This document shows, in pieces, positions 8,533 to 17,113 of a stretch of 64,000 nucleotides of DNA. Each line of letters opens with the position of its first letter. The first letter of the stretch is position 1. A model generated the notes under the pieces. That model worked only from the letters and a program-made list of their open reading frames with translations, was not told the DNA's origin and ran no database searches. The position numbers and the translations under genes were made by a program. Source of the DNA: Halopenitus salinus (GTDB lineage: Archaea > Halobacteriota > Halobacteria > Halobacteriales > Haloferacaceae); contig NZ_JBHSXL010000009.1 of NCBI RefSeq assembly GCF_042662125.1, positions 310,001-374,000 on the forward strand. The letters are read 5' to 3'.

Positions 8533-9216
8533 CTACTCGATCCGATCGCGTCCGCGATCGGTCGGGACGTACCCGATCGGATCTTCCCCACGTGCATCGT
8601 CATCGAGGTCGGTACCGGCAGGTCCGACTCGCTCGAGGAGGTCGAACGCGACGAGCCACTCGAGGACGTGACCGGTTCGTTCCCGCCAGATGGACTCCCA
8701 GGAGTCGGGATTCTTGTACCGCTCGTAGGTCGGAACGTCCGATCGGATCCGGTCGAAGACGGCCTTCGGGGTCGCGAGAGCGGCGCCACTCCCGCACTTG
8801 GAGGCCGCCCAAAGCACCTCGTGCGAGAGGAGGATCCGATCGAGGAACGCCTCGCGGAGCCGTTCGGCCGCCGGTTCCTCGCCGACGCGTTTGAATCCCG
8901 ACCCGGTCCGCTCGACGACGCCGAGCGCGCGCAGGAACGTGAGCCAGGTGCGCGAGACGTCCCGGCTCGCAAATCCGACCCGCTGCATGAGCCGCTCACA
9001 GCAGTCGTCCTCGTCGGCGGGGACGATCGGGACCGTCCGCCACGCATCGCGAAGTCGCTCGAGCGGTCGGTCCTGGGGCGGAGCGGGAACCATCTTGAAC
9101 CGGACGGCGGCGCGTCGATCGGGAGGGCGAGATTCGTCGACGGAGGGTTCCCCGGCGTTCGGTTCGGGGACGTCCGATTCGCCGGCGTCCGGATCCGAGT
9201 TCGTGTCGGTCGGCAT
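8533..9216 (-). CDS. uncharacterised helical protein downstream of mch
   Basis: 227 residues from the ATG at 9216. A GTG at 9234 overlaps the mch stop codon (GTGA) and is an equally possible coupled start. After an acidic tail of about 30 residues the protein is helical and Arg-rich, with an LERLRDAWRTVPIVPADEDD region and helix-loop-helix segments reminiscent of winged-helix proteins (SRTWLTFLRALGVVERTGSGF). Its position directly behind mch suggests coexpression, but no role in one-carbon metabolism is evident. Confidence 0.65.
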   Translation of the reverse strand: MPTDTNSDPDAGESDVPEPNAGEPSVDESRPPDRRAAVRFKMVPAPPQDRPLERLRDAWRTVPIVPADEDDCCERLMQRVGFASRDVSRTWLTFLRALGVVERTGSGFKRVGEEPAAERLREAFLDRILLSHEVLWAASKCGSGAALATPKAVFDRIRSDVPTYERYKNPDSWESIWRERTGHVLEWLVAFDLLERVGPAGTDLDDDARGEDPIGYVPTDRGRDRIE

Positions 9217-9230
9217 GGGCGTCCCGGCGA

Positions 9231-10166
9231 TCACTCGAGGCCGAACGATTCCGCGAGCATCGCGTCGTCGACCCCGCCGTGGGTGTAGGTCGGCCCGTCG
9301 ACGACGTCGACGGTGACGTGGGCGGGCGCGAAGACGGACTCGGGGACGTCATAGAGGTCCCAGTCGGCCGACTCGAAGAGTTCGAGGAAGGGGGTGCCGT
9401 AGTCGTCGCGAGCCGTCGAGACGAGCTCGTCGAAGCGCGCGTCGTCGCGGGCGACCCGCAGGTAGACCTCGCCGCCGTAGGCGATGGCGTCGTTCGTCCG
9501 ACCCATGGCGACGTCCTCGTCGTAGCTGACCGGGGCGACCGGCGCGGAGCCGGAGGCGGTGAGCACGTCCGTCGGGTCGTAGCCGAGCTCCAGAAGCCGG
9601 AACATCGCGAGCTCGGCCGCGCGCGCGGCCATGGTCACCGATCCGACGATGGACCCGGTCGCGAAGGTCGGCAGGAAGACCCCCGAGGGCTCGACGCCGG
9701 CGAGGTCGGCGACGTGTTCCGCGACCGTCTCGTCGGGTAGCGCGGTCGACTCGACCGAAAGCGTCGCGAACTCGAACTCGTCGTAGTAGCCGATCCGCTC
9801 GAACTCCGTCTCCCGGCCGACGAGCGCGCGGGCGGGACCGGATCCGAGCCCCTCGAACCCGTCGAACTCGAGCTCCCAGCCCGCTTTCTGGGAACAAAGC
9901 AGGGCGATGGCCGGGTGGTCCGTCGTCACCTCGATGAAGGGACGGGGCGTGCCGGCGACCCGGTCCATGGTACTCGTCACGTTCGCGAGGCCCGCCGTCT
10001 GGATCTCCGCGAGGAGGATCCCGGCCTCGATGCCGCCGTCGGCCTGGACGCCGAAGTCGAGGACCGTCGCCTCGTTCTCCAGCTCGTAGGCCGCGACGTT
10101 CAACTCGCCGGCGAAGTCGAGCGCCTCGTCGACGAGCTCGATCGCGGTCCGGTTGATGCTGTCCAT
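9231..10166 (-). CDS. mch: methenyltetrahydromethanopterin cyclohydrolase
   Basis: 311 residues matching Mch in length and blocks: DFGVQADGGIEAGILLAEI, RPFIEVTTDHPAIALLCSQKAGW, VGRETEFERIGYYDEFEFATL, GSIVGSVTMAARAAELAMFRL and YGGEVYLRV. The enzyme hydrolyses methenyl-H4MPT to formyl-H4MPT in methanogens. Haloarchaea also carry it, probably for tetrahydrofolate-level one-carbon interconversion. It overlaps or abuts the next minus-strand gene, indicating an operon. Confidence 0.95.
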   Translation of the reverse strand: MDSINRTAIELVDEALDFAGELNVAAYELENEATVLDFGVQADGGIEAGILLAEIQTAGLANVTSTMDRVAGTPRPFIEVTTDHPAIALLCSQKAGWELEFDGFEGLGSGPARALVGRETEFERIGYYDEFEFATLSVESTALPDETVAEHVADLAGVEPSGVFLPTFATGSIVGSVTMAARAAELAMFRLLELGYDPTDVLTASGSAPVAPVSYDEDVAMGRTNDAIAYGGEVYLRVARDDARFDELVSTARDDYGTPFLELFESADWDLYDVPESVFAPAHVTVDVVDGPTYTHGGVDDAMLAESFGLE

Positions 10167-10223
10167 ACCGCCCGTGGGCGCTCCTCGCCTAAGGGGCTTA
10201 TCAAGGTGTCCGCACCGGCGCGC

Positions 10224-10535
10224 TCACCGGCCGCCGGACGCCTCGCGGCCGAGGTGGTCCTCGACCGCCTCGACCTTCTCCGACGCCGAGACGTCGGCGG
10301 TCCGCTTGTCGTCGATCTTCAACACCGTCGAGACCCGGTCCCCGTCGACGGCCTCGTGGGCGGCCCGCGCCGCGGCGAACAGCGTCGCGGCGTCGTCGGC
10401 CTCGATCACGGTTCCCATCGGATTCGTCTCGTAGCTCACGTCGAACGCCTCCAGGGCGTCGACGGCCTTCGCGACCTCGCCGGACATGCTTCCCTCGATC
10501 ACGGGCGCGACGCTCAACAGCGCGATTGCGGTCAT
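10224..10535 (-). CDS. MTH1187 family thiamine-binding protein
   Basis: 103 residues from ATG 10535 (MTAIALLSVAPVIEG). The pattern of a ferredoxin-like fold with YETNPMGTVIEADD and VSTVLKIDDKR is that of the MTH1187/YkoF family, which binds thiamine or hydroxymethylpyrimidine. Residues before this Met in the same frame are Arg/Pro-rich and unlikely to be translated. It lies alone behind mch on the same strand with a 57 nt gap. Confidence 0.88.
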   Translation of the reverse strand: MTAIALLSVAPVIEGSMSGEVAKAVDALEAFDVSYETNPMGTVIEADDAATLFAAARAAHEAVDGDRVSTVLKIDDKRTADVSASEKVEAVEDHLGREASGGR

Positions 10536-10629
10536 GTCGGATCGATCGGCCGGCGGAGACATAAATGCGCGCGGACGATCCCGTTCCTGGGGGTCGAGAA
10601 CTCCGCGCTCCAAAGAGACGCCGCCACGG

Positions 10630-11565
10630 TTAGGCGTCGAATGCGTCCCGGAGGAAGGCGATCTGGTGGCCGACCGCGGGTTCGAAGTCGGCGCCGTAGA
10701 CCGACCAGTGGTCGGCGGGCATTCGAACGTAGGTGGACGACGGGAGCCGATCGGCGGCCGATTCGACCGCGGGTTCGGGCGCGAGCGCGTCGCGATCGCC
10801 CGCCAGCATCAGCGTGGGCGCGTGGACGTCCTCGATCCGGTCACCGAGCCGAGCGCGGGCGAGCGAGACGAGGGATCGGGCGGGCGTCTCGTTGCGCCAG
10901 GTCGACTCGCGGTCGACCAGGTCGAGGTACCCCCGTTTGGCGCCGGGGTCGGTGAGGACGGCTCGGTCGGCCTCCCCTCCGACGATCGGGACGGTTCGTC
11001 CCCCGCCGAGACGTCCGATCGTCGCGTCCCGTACCCCGGTCGCCATCGCGGCCAGGAAGGGCTTGGCGGCGCGACGACGAAGGAGGGCACGGCCGTCGAG
11101 GAGCGGCGTGATGGCGAGAACGGCGTCGACGTCGCGGCGATCGGACGCGGCCCGGAGGGCGTGAAGGGCTCCGAGCCCGGAGCCGTAGAGCGCGACGCCG
11201 GGGCCGAGGTCGTCGATCCGACGGACGCGATCGACCGCGGCGTCGTAGTCCTCGCGATGATGGACTGGCGCGATCCGGCGATCGCTTCCCCCGGAGTCGC
11301 CGAAGCCGCGATAGTCGAACCGGAAGGCCGCGTATCCGGCGGCGGCGAACCGTTCCGCGACCGCCGGCAGGCCGAACGACCGGTCCGCGCCGAGTTCCGG
11401 CCCCATGACGACGACAGGCGGGTCCGGCGTCCCGGAGGGGAGATACAGCGTGCCGCGGCAGGTGTCGCCGCCGATCTCGAAGGTGAGCGAACGGGTGGCA
11501 TACCGCTCGCGCGCCGGGCGATCGAGGTCTCGCTGGGCGCGGTTTCGCGGGGTCCGTCGGCTCAC
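10630..11565 (-). CDS. alpha/beta hydrolase family protein
   Basis: 311 residues starting at GTG 11565, whose GTGA overlaps the stop of the upstream gene. The alpha/beta hydrolase fold is visible: VVVMGPELGADRSFGLPAVAERFAAAGYAAFRFDYRGFGDSGG, nucleophile-elbow region VALYGSGLGALHALRA (serine in G-S-G), acid region MLAGDRDALAPE and the final histidine in PADHWSVYG. Probable esterase or dienelactone-hydrolase-like enzyme, substrate unknown. Confidence 0.82.
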   Translation of the reverse strand: MSRRTPRNRAQRDLDRPARERYATRSLTFEIGGDTCRGTLYLPSGTPDPPVVVMGPELGADRSFGLPAVAERFAAAGYAAFRFDYRGFGDSGGSDRRIAPVHHREDYDAAVDRVRRIDDLGPGVALYGSGLGALHALRAASDRRDVDAVLAITPLLDGRALLRRRAAKPFLAAMATGVRDATIGRLGGGRTVPIVGGEADRAVLTDPGAKRGYLDLVDRESTWRNETPARSLVSLARARLGDRIEDVHAPTLMLAGDRDALAPEPAVESAADRLPSSTYVRMPADHWSVYGADFEPAVGHQIAFLRDAFDA

Positions 11566-11936
11566 GGGGCGTCCTCCGCGGTCGACGTCTCGGACGCGTG
11601 GTCGATCGTCTCGACCACGCGCGTGGAGAATTCGGTCTCCGAGAGCTCGTAGGACGCGAGCCGCTCGAACCACTCCGGCTCGACGTGCCAGCGGCCGAGT
11701 ACGTCCCCGGGGGCGCGCTCGACGGTGGCCTCGACGCGCGTCGGCTCCCAGCGGTCGGCCTCCTGGAGGTCGATGAGGGCGTTACACGCACGACCGATCT
11801 CGGGGTGGTGGACGGTGTCGCCGGGGAACGCGGTCATGTAGGTGACCCGGAGGGCATCCTCGTCGACCGAGAGGTCCTCGACGCTTATCCCGTAGCTGCG
11901 AAGCTCCGCCGCGAGCGCGTCGGCGTCCATGGTCAT
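11562..11936 (-). CDS. small conserved haloarchaeal protein, function unknown
   Basis: 124 residues (MTMDADALAAELRSYG; a second ATG two codons in is equally possible). It is acidic with a mixed alpha/beta pattern, DALRVTYMTAFPGDTVHHPEIGRACNALIDL and WHVEPEWFERLASYELSE, but no motif I recognise. Its stop overlaps the start of the downstream hydrolase by GTGA, so the pair is translationally coupled. Confidence 0.7.
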   Translation of the reverse strand: MTMDADALAAELRSYGISVEDLSVDEDALRVTYMTAFPGDTVHHPEIGRACNALIDLQEADRWEPTRVEATVERAPGDVLGRWHVEPEWFERLASYELSETEFSTRVVETIDHASETSTAEDAP

Positions 11937-12240
11937 GGCGACCGTTGTGTCGCCGAGGCTAAATCGGTACCGGGAGCCAGAACGAACGCGCGGAGGGGAG
12001 CCTCACCGGGCGGAGCACTCGCGTCGAAAAGCCGCGTGCGGGGGGGATCGTCGGGGGGACGACGAACCAAATTCGGTTGTCAGAGGCACACGATTTGGGT
12101 TTCCCGCGCGGCAAGCCATTCTTTGGCATCGAGCCTATTAACCTTTCTGCGATCGACGTCGTGTTACCACACCACCAACACGAACACACGGACGTGAAAC
12201 GGCGACAGCGCTTTTCGATCCGAATCCGTATTCGACCTCG
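11937..12240. other. 304-nt divergent intergenic region
   Basis: This stretch separates two divergent genes and holds no convincing ORF. A TATA-like CTATTAACC at about 12133 lies roughly 100 nt before the yqeC start, which would imply an unusually long leader for a haloarchaeal gene. A run of G residues near 12041-12057 and a partly matching AACCAAAT / ATTTGGGTT pair around 12065-12101 are visible; no function is assigned. Confidence 0.4.
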
Positions 12241-13026
12241 ATGCACCTCACCGAGGCGCTCTTCGCCGAGGACGCCGCGATCGCCGTGGTCGGCGCGGGC
12301 GGGAAGAAGACGACGATGTACGCGCTCGCGGAGCGCCTCGATCGAGCGGTGATCACGGCGTCCGTCCGGATCCCGATCTTCGACCCGCACGTCGAAACGG
12401 TCGAGGTCACGGACGACCCCGTGGATCGCCTCGCGAACGCGTCTCCGAACGAGTTCCCGCTCGGGCTGGTCCGCGAGCGCGAGCGTGGACGGGACGACCG
12501 ATATCTCGGGTACGGTCGTGAGGCTGCCGCGTCGATCGTCGACGCCCACCGCGGCGACGGAAGCGTGTTGATCAAGGCCGACGGCGCGCGAATGCGCGAG
12601 TTCAAGGCGCCCGGCGAGGCGGAACCGCAGATCCCCGATTCCGTCGACGTCGTGGTGCCGATCGCGAGCGTCTCGGCCGTCGGCGAGCCCCTCGATCAGG
12701 AGTCCGTCCACCGGCCGGAACGGGTCCGCGAGGTGGCTCGCGCCGCAGGCGTCGACGCCGAGATCGGCGAGCCGATCGGCCCGGAGACGGTCGCCGCGGT
12801 GCTCGCGAGCGATCGGGGCGGCCTGAGGAACGTTCCCGAGGGCGCACGTGTCGTCCCCCTGCTCAACAAGGTCGACGACGAGGCGGACCTCGCCGTGGCA
12901 CGCCGGATCGCGGAGGGGCTCATCGGACGACTCGAACGCGACGGGAGGGATGGTCCCGCCGTGCCACACGTCGTCCTCGGACGGCTCATCGAGGGCGAGG
13001 TGGTCGACGTCGTTCCGACGGGGTGA
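12241..13026 (+). CDS. yqeC: YqeC-like selenium-dependent molybdenum hydroxylase accessory protein
   Basis: 261 residues. A P-loop-like start, IAVVGAGGKKTTMYALAERL, and the family signature LIKADGARMREFKAPGEAEPQIP identify YqeC, found in bacteria beside selenium-dependent molybdenum hydroxylases. Further blocks are VVVPIASVSAVGEPLD and VVPLLNKVDDEADL. It is probably a GTP- or ATP-binding factor for modifying the molybdenum cofactor. No selenium gene is nearby; MoaB and MobA lie within 7 kb on either side. Confidence 0.85.
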   Translation: MHLTEALFAEDAAIAVVGAGGKKTTMYALAERLDRAVITASVRIPIFDPHVETVEVTDDPVDRLANASPNEFPLGLVRERERGRDDRYLGYGREAAASIVDAHRGDGSVLIKADGARMREFKAPGEAEPQIPDSVDVVVPIASVSAVGEPLDQESVHRPERVREVARAAGVDAEIGEPIGPETVAAVLASDRGGLRNVPEGARVVPLLNKVDDEADLAVARRIAEGLIGRLERDGRDGPAVPHVVLGRLIEGEVVDVVPTG

Positions 13027-13105
13027 GGATCGGAGCGCGGCCGAAGCGATCGCGCGCTACCGCGTCAGTTGAAACCTTTTTCCGCGTGTCGCCCCGAGTA
13101 CGGAC

Positions 13106-13765
13106 GTGTACGACGCGGTAGTCTTCGACAACGACGGGGTGCTCGTGGGACGGACACCCTTCGATACGCTTCGGGAGGCGGCCTGGAACGCCTTCGAGAG
13201 CGTCGGCGTCGAGGACCCGGATCTCGCCCACGTGGACGACGTCGCCATCGGCGTGACGCCCGCGACGCTCACGGACGTCTGCGAGCGGTACGACATCGAT
13301 CCGAGCGAGTTCTGGCGCGTTCGCGACCGCGTCGCGAGCGACGCGCAGGTCGAGGACGCGCGGGCCGGCCGCAAGACGCCCTACGACGACCTCGACGTCC
13401 TCGACGAGATCGACGCCGCCCTCGGCGTGGTCTCCTCGAACCAGCAGGCGACGGTCGACTTCCTCCTCGATCACTTCGGCCTCGCCGGACGATTCGAGAC
13501 CGCCTACGGCCGCGAGCCGTCGATCGCCAGCCTCTCGCGCAAGAAGCCGTCGCCCTACTACCTCGAGCGCGCGCTGGAGGACCTCTCGGCCGAGACCGCG
13601 CTCTTCGTCGGCGACAACGAGTCCGACCTGGAGGCGGCCGACAACGCCGGGATCGACTCGGCGTTCATCCGCCGTCCACACCGCCGCGACTTCGAGTTGA
13701 CGCGCCAGCCGACCTACGAGATCGACGACCTCCACGACCTGGTGAGCATCTGCGGTCGCCGCTGA
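13106..13765 (+). CDS. HAD superfamily hydrolase
   Basis: 219 residues from a GTG start. The four HAD motifs are visible: motif I VVFDNDGVLVG (nucleophile Asp), motif II GVVSSNQQ, the lysine in SRKKPSPYYLERAL and motif IV FVGDNESDLEAADNAG. The helical cap between motifs I and II places it in the phosphoglycolate-phosphatase-like subgroup. The phosphorylated substrate is not evident. Confidence 0.9.
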   Translation: MYDAVVFDNDGVLVGRTPFDTLREAAWNAFESVGVEDPDLAHVDDVAIGVTPATLTDVCERYDIDPSEFWRVRDRVASDAQVEDARAGRKTPYDDLDVLDEIDAALGVVSSNQQATVDFLLDHFGLAGRFETAYGREPSIASLSRKKPSPYYLERALEDLSAETALFVGDNESDLEAADNAGIDSAFIRRPHRRDFELTRQPTYEIDDLHDLVSICGRR

Positions 13766-13878
13766 GGAGTCTCAACCCCACGGCCACCGTCGAACCGGGC
13801 GCCGCTTGCGGTCCCGCATCGATTCGTCCCCGGAGCGACCGGCGACGAGGCTTTGCCCCTGCCGCCCCAATCGTACCC

Positions 13879-14319
13879 ATGACCGGCGAGTCGACGATCC
13901 GAGGCGATACCGAGGGGGACAGCGACACGGCGGACGGTGAGACGGCGGGGATCGACACGACGGACGGCGACGCTCCAGCGAGGCCCGTGGAGATGCACTC
14001 GGCCGAGGAGCTGGACGCGTTCCTCGCCGACCACGAGATCGTCCTCGTGGAGTTCCACACCGAAGGGTGTACGCTGTGTGAGTCGATCCAGCCGGTTCTC
14101 GGGGCGGTCGCACGCGCGGCGGACGTTCCGGTCGCGACGATCAACCCGCGGGACGACCCCGAGCTGATCGAGCGGTTCACGATAGCGAGCGTGCCGACGC
14201 TTCTCGTGGTCGTCGACGGCGAGCCGGTCGACCGCCTCGCGGAGGGGTTCGTCGGGGCCGACCGGATCCTCGAGTTCCTCGCGACCCACGCGCCGGACCG
14301 GGTTCCGAAGGAACGGTAA
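13879..14319 (+). CDS. thioredoxin family protein
   Basis: 146 residues. An acidic Asp/Gly/Thr-rich tail of about 40 residues precedes a thioredoxin domain with the active site EGCTLCESI (CxxC with Thr-Leu between), the cis-proline region ASVPTLLVVVDGEPVDRLAEGF and a C-terminal helix. The CTLC sequence differs from the usual CGPC, so its redox potential and partner may differ. The ATG at 13879 follows TCGTACCC without a strong RBS. Confidence 0.87.
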   Translation: MTGESTIRGDTEGDSDTADGETAGIDTTDGDAPARPVEMHSAEELDAFLADHEIVLVEFHTEGCTLCESIQPVLGAVARAADVPVATINPRDDPELIERFTIASVPTLLVVVDGEPVDRLAEGFVGADRILEFLATHAPDRVPKER

Positions 14320-14397
14320 GGGGGTACAACTCGGTGAACGGTTTCCGACCGGTGAACGGTTTCCGAGAGGGGAAAGAGGAAGGAGTGGCGTCCGCGA

Positions 14398-15315
14398 TCA
14401 GGTCGACGTCGGCGACATCTGGATGTTCAGGCTCTTTTGGATGATCTGGGTGAACGCCATCGAGCAGAGGAAGTACCAGACGATCCAGATCTGGATCGGC
14501 CCGAGGAGCGGATCGGTCCACGCGAGCGGCTGGCCGGCGATCGGGACGACGATCTCGCCGAGCTCGTAGTGGGCCTCGCTGCCGCGGTAGCCGACGACCC
14601 AGTACATCCACAGGAACGCCGGAATGGTGAGGAACATGATCCACACCATCGGGCGGAACTGCTCTTTGAACATGCCGAGCTGGTCGCCCATCGCCTCCAT
14701 CTGTTCGTCCTGGATGCGGTCGAGCGCCTCCTGATCGTCGCGCTCTTTGGCCTCCTTGCGGCGCTGTTGGATCTCCTTCATCCGGTCCTGGTACTGGCCC
14801 ATCTTCTCCATGTCCATGATCCCGGCGCGCAACAGCGTCGAGTAGAGGCCGGTGGCGAGCGCGACGACCATGATGACGACGTAGAAGGGGACGATCTCGG
14901 CGAGCGGTCCGAACACGAGGTCGACCGCCCCCGCGATGACCGATCTGACCGGCGCCCACGCGTAGCCGACGAAGAACCCGACGGTCACGAGCCCGGCGAG
15001 CTTGTCCCACTTCGACCAGGACGTCTCCTCGGGGGTCTCGGCGTCGGAGCCGGAGCCGCCGGACCCGCCGGACTCGTCGGCGGACTCGAGTCCGGCCTCG
15101 ATCCCCTCGCGGTCGGCGAGCGCGAATCCGGCGTCGCCGTCGACGAGGACCCCCTTTTCGATCAGGCGGCCCCACTGTCCGCTCGTCAGCTCGTCGCGGA
15201 CGTCGACCCACTTCACCTCGCCGTCGTCGGCGTTGTCGAGGACGGTCTCTATGGCCCCGCGCATCTCCTCGTCCTCCGCGACGAGGCCACGGACCTTCCG
15301 TTCGACCTTGCTCAT
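14398..15315 (-). CDS. DUF106 (EMC3/Get1/Oxa1-superfamily) membrane protein
   Basis: 305 residues. The N-terminal 100 residues are soluble and acidic. Three or more transmembrane helices follow (GLVTVGFFVGYAWAPV, VPFYVVIMVVALATGLYSTLL, RPMVWIMFLTIPAFLWMYWVVGY, WIVWYFLCSMAFTQII), separated by a long charged coiled coil with GIMDMEKMGQYQDRMKEIQQRRKEAKERDD. This is the archaeal DUF106/Ylp1 plan, a YidC-like insertase related to EMC3. It lies directly downstream of adenylate kinase. Confidence 0.92.
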   Translation of the reverse strand: MSKVERKVRGLVAEDEEMRGAIETVLDNADDGEVKWVDVRDELTSGQWGRLIEKGVLVDGDAGFALADREGIEAGLESADESGGSGGSGSDAETPEETSWSKWDKLAGLVTVGFFVGYAWAPVRSVIAGAVDLVFGPLAEIVPFYVVIMVVALATGLYSTLLRAGIMDMEKMGQYQDRMKEIQQRRKEAKERDDQEALDRIQDEQMEAMGDQLGMFKEQFRPMVWIMFLTIPAFLWMYWVVGYRGSEAHYELGEIVVPIAGQPLAWTDPLLGPIQIWIVWYFLCSMAFTQIIQKSLNIQMSPTST

Positions 15316-15413
15316 CGTGAGCCGGTAGGAAACGGACGGTTAAGAACCTTTTAGCTCGCGTCCGCGGGCGAGCGGATCGATCGAGCGTCCATCCGCATCC
15401 GGACGTGAGGCGA

Positions 15414-16040
15414 TCACTCCTCGTCGAGGACGTTCCGGATCCGATCGAAGACCTCGTCGGGCGCGGCCTCGCCGTCGATCTCGACGAGGTCGCCGGTCTC
15501 GCGGAAGTGCTCGATGACGGGTTCGGTGTTCTCCCGGTAGACGGACAACCGCTCCCTGGCCGTCTCCTCGGTGTCGTCGTCGCGCTGGTGGAGGTCGCCG
15601 CCGCACTCGTCACAGACGCCCGGTTCCTCGGGCGGGGCGAACTCGACGTGGTAGTTCGCGCCGCAGTCCTCACAGACGCGCCGGCCCGTCAGCCGGTCGA
15701 CGAGGACCTCCTCGTCGACGTCGAGGAAGATCACGGCGTCGAGGTCCGTGATCTCCGAGAGGTACTCGGCCTGGTCGAGGTTGCGCGGGTAGCCGTCGAG
15801 AACGAAGCCGTCGGCGTCCGCGAGCGCGGCCTCGACGATCTCGTTGACGACCGGGTCCGGGACGAGATCGCCCGCCTCCATGTACTCGCGGGGGGTGCCG
15901 TACTCCGTCTCCATGTCCTTTCGGGCCCGCAGCGCGTCGCCGGTTGTGACGTGCTCGATGCCGTATTCCTCGGCCAGCTTCGTGCTCTGTGTGCCCTTGC
16001 CCGCACCGGGTGCGCCAAGCAGGAGAACGCGGTGGCTCAT
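15414..16040 (-). CDS. adk: adenylate kinase
   Basis: 208 residues. P-loop LLLGAPGAGKGTQS, the lid-domain four-cysteine zinc site (CEDCGANYHVEF to VCDECGG), DGYPRNLDQAEYL and the Arg-rich RLSVYRENTEPVI mark a long-type bacterial-like adenylate kinase. It converts ATP and AMP to two ADP. ATG 16040 (MSHRVLLLGAPG) is unambiguous. It is followed on the same strand by the DUF106 membrane protein, a linkage kept in many haloarchaea. Confidence 0.97.
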   Translation of the reverse strand: MSHRVLLLGAPGAGKGTQSTKLAEEYGIEHVTTGDALRARKDMETEYGTPREYMEAGDLVPDPVVNEIVEAALADADGFVLDGYPRNLDQAEYLSEITDLDAVIFLDVDEEVLVDRLTGRRVCEDCGANYHVEFAPPEEPGVCDECGGDLHQRDDDTEETARERLSVYRENTEPVIEHFRETGDLVEIDGEAAPDEVFDRIRNVLDEE

Positions 16041-16229
16041 GTGCGAACGGTGGAAGCCCCCACCTAAAGCCTTGAAGATATCGACGCGACGGCGGGAGCG
16101 CTCCCCGTCCGGTTTCGCCGGTGTCGTCCAGTCGGGTTCCGTCCTCTTTCGTTCCGTCCCGGTCGTGTCGTGGATCCGGCTCGGAGAAGACCCGAAACGC
16201 TTTCGGGACGCCGCGTCGCCTTCGTGGAC

Positions 16230-17054
16230 ATGGCGTTTCTCCCCGAGGGGTTCACGTTGCCGGCGTTGCCGCACCTGCTCGTCCTGCTCGCCGCGGTCGG
16301 ACTCGTCGGCGCCGCGTTTCGACGGAGCCCGCCGCGCGTGGAGTCTCGACACGTACTCGCGCTCGCGCCGTGGATGGTCGTCGGGTCGTGTCTGCACGTG
16401 CTGTACGTGATCGGCGCGTTACCCGAGGCGGCGCGACCGTTCGCCGGGACGCCGGCGGTCTACCTCACGGTCGCGGCGATCGCCGGCGCGGTTTGGATCG
16501 CGATCGACTCGACGGAGGCGATCCCGGCGAGCCGGGTTCCGACGGTCCTGGCCGCAAGCGGGGTGGCGGCGCTCGTTTCCGTCGTCGCCGTCGCCCTGGC
16601 CGCGGGCGCGCGAAGCGGAAGCCTCTCGCCGACCTGGCCCGCTGCGGCGCTCGTCCTCGCCGTGCCGATCGCGGCCGGAACGTGGTTTGCGCTCGTCCGG
16701 GCGGTTCCCCGCGCCTCGATCACGGGCGAGGTGGGTGCGCTCGCGGTGTTCGCACACGCGCTCGACGGGGTCTCGACGGCCGTCGGCGTCGACGTCCTCG
16801 GGTTCGGCGAGCGGACGCCGCTGTCGCGGCTCGTCATGGAGGCGGCGGCCGGCCTGCCGACGCCGGAGGCGATGGGGGTCGGCTGGCTGTTCGTTCTCGT
16901 CAAGCTCGCGGTCGCGAGCCTCGTCGTCGTGCTGTTCGCCGACTACGTCGAGGAGGACCCGACGGAGGGGTACCTCCTGCTCGGACTCGTCGCCGCGGTC
17001 GGGCTCGGACCGGGCGCGCACAACCTGTTGCTGTTCACCGTCTGGGGCGCGTGA
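16230..17054 (+). CDS. DUF63 family polytopic membrane protein
   Basis: 274 residues, mostly hydrophobic, with about seven transmembrane segments (for example LPALPHLLVLLAAVGLVGAA, YLTVAAIAGAVWIAI, LVLAVPIAAGTWFALV, MGVGWLFVLVKLAVASLVVVLFA). The blocks EVGALAVFAHALDGVSTAVGVD and GLGPGAHNLLLF are typical of archaeal DUF63. The conserved Asp and His of AHALDGVSTA suggest an enzymatic or transport role, but the family has no established function. ATG 16230 (MAFLPEGF) was chosen. Confidence 0.88.
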   Translation: MAFLPEGFTLPALPHLLVLLAAVGLVGAAFRRSPPRVESRHVLALAPWMVVGSCLHVLYVIGALPEAARPFAGTPAVYLTVAAIAGAVWIAIDSTEAIPASRVPTVLAASGVAALVSVVAVALAAGARSGSLSPTWPAAALVLAVPIAAGTWFALVRAVPRASITGEVGALAVFAHALDGVSTAVGVDVLGFGERTPLSRLVMEAAAGLPTPEAMGVGWLFVLVKLAVASLVVVLFADYVEEDPTEGYLLLGLVAAVGLGPGAHNLLLFTVWGA

Positions 17055-17113
17055 TCCGCCGTTCGTCGTCCCGCAAGCGTGTGAGCTACGGTTCGCCGCC
17101 CTCCGAGCGTGAG

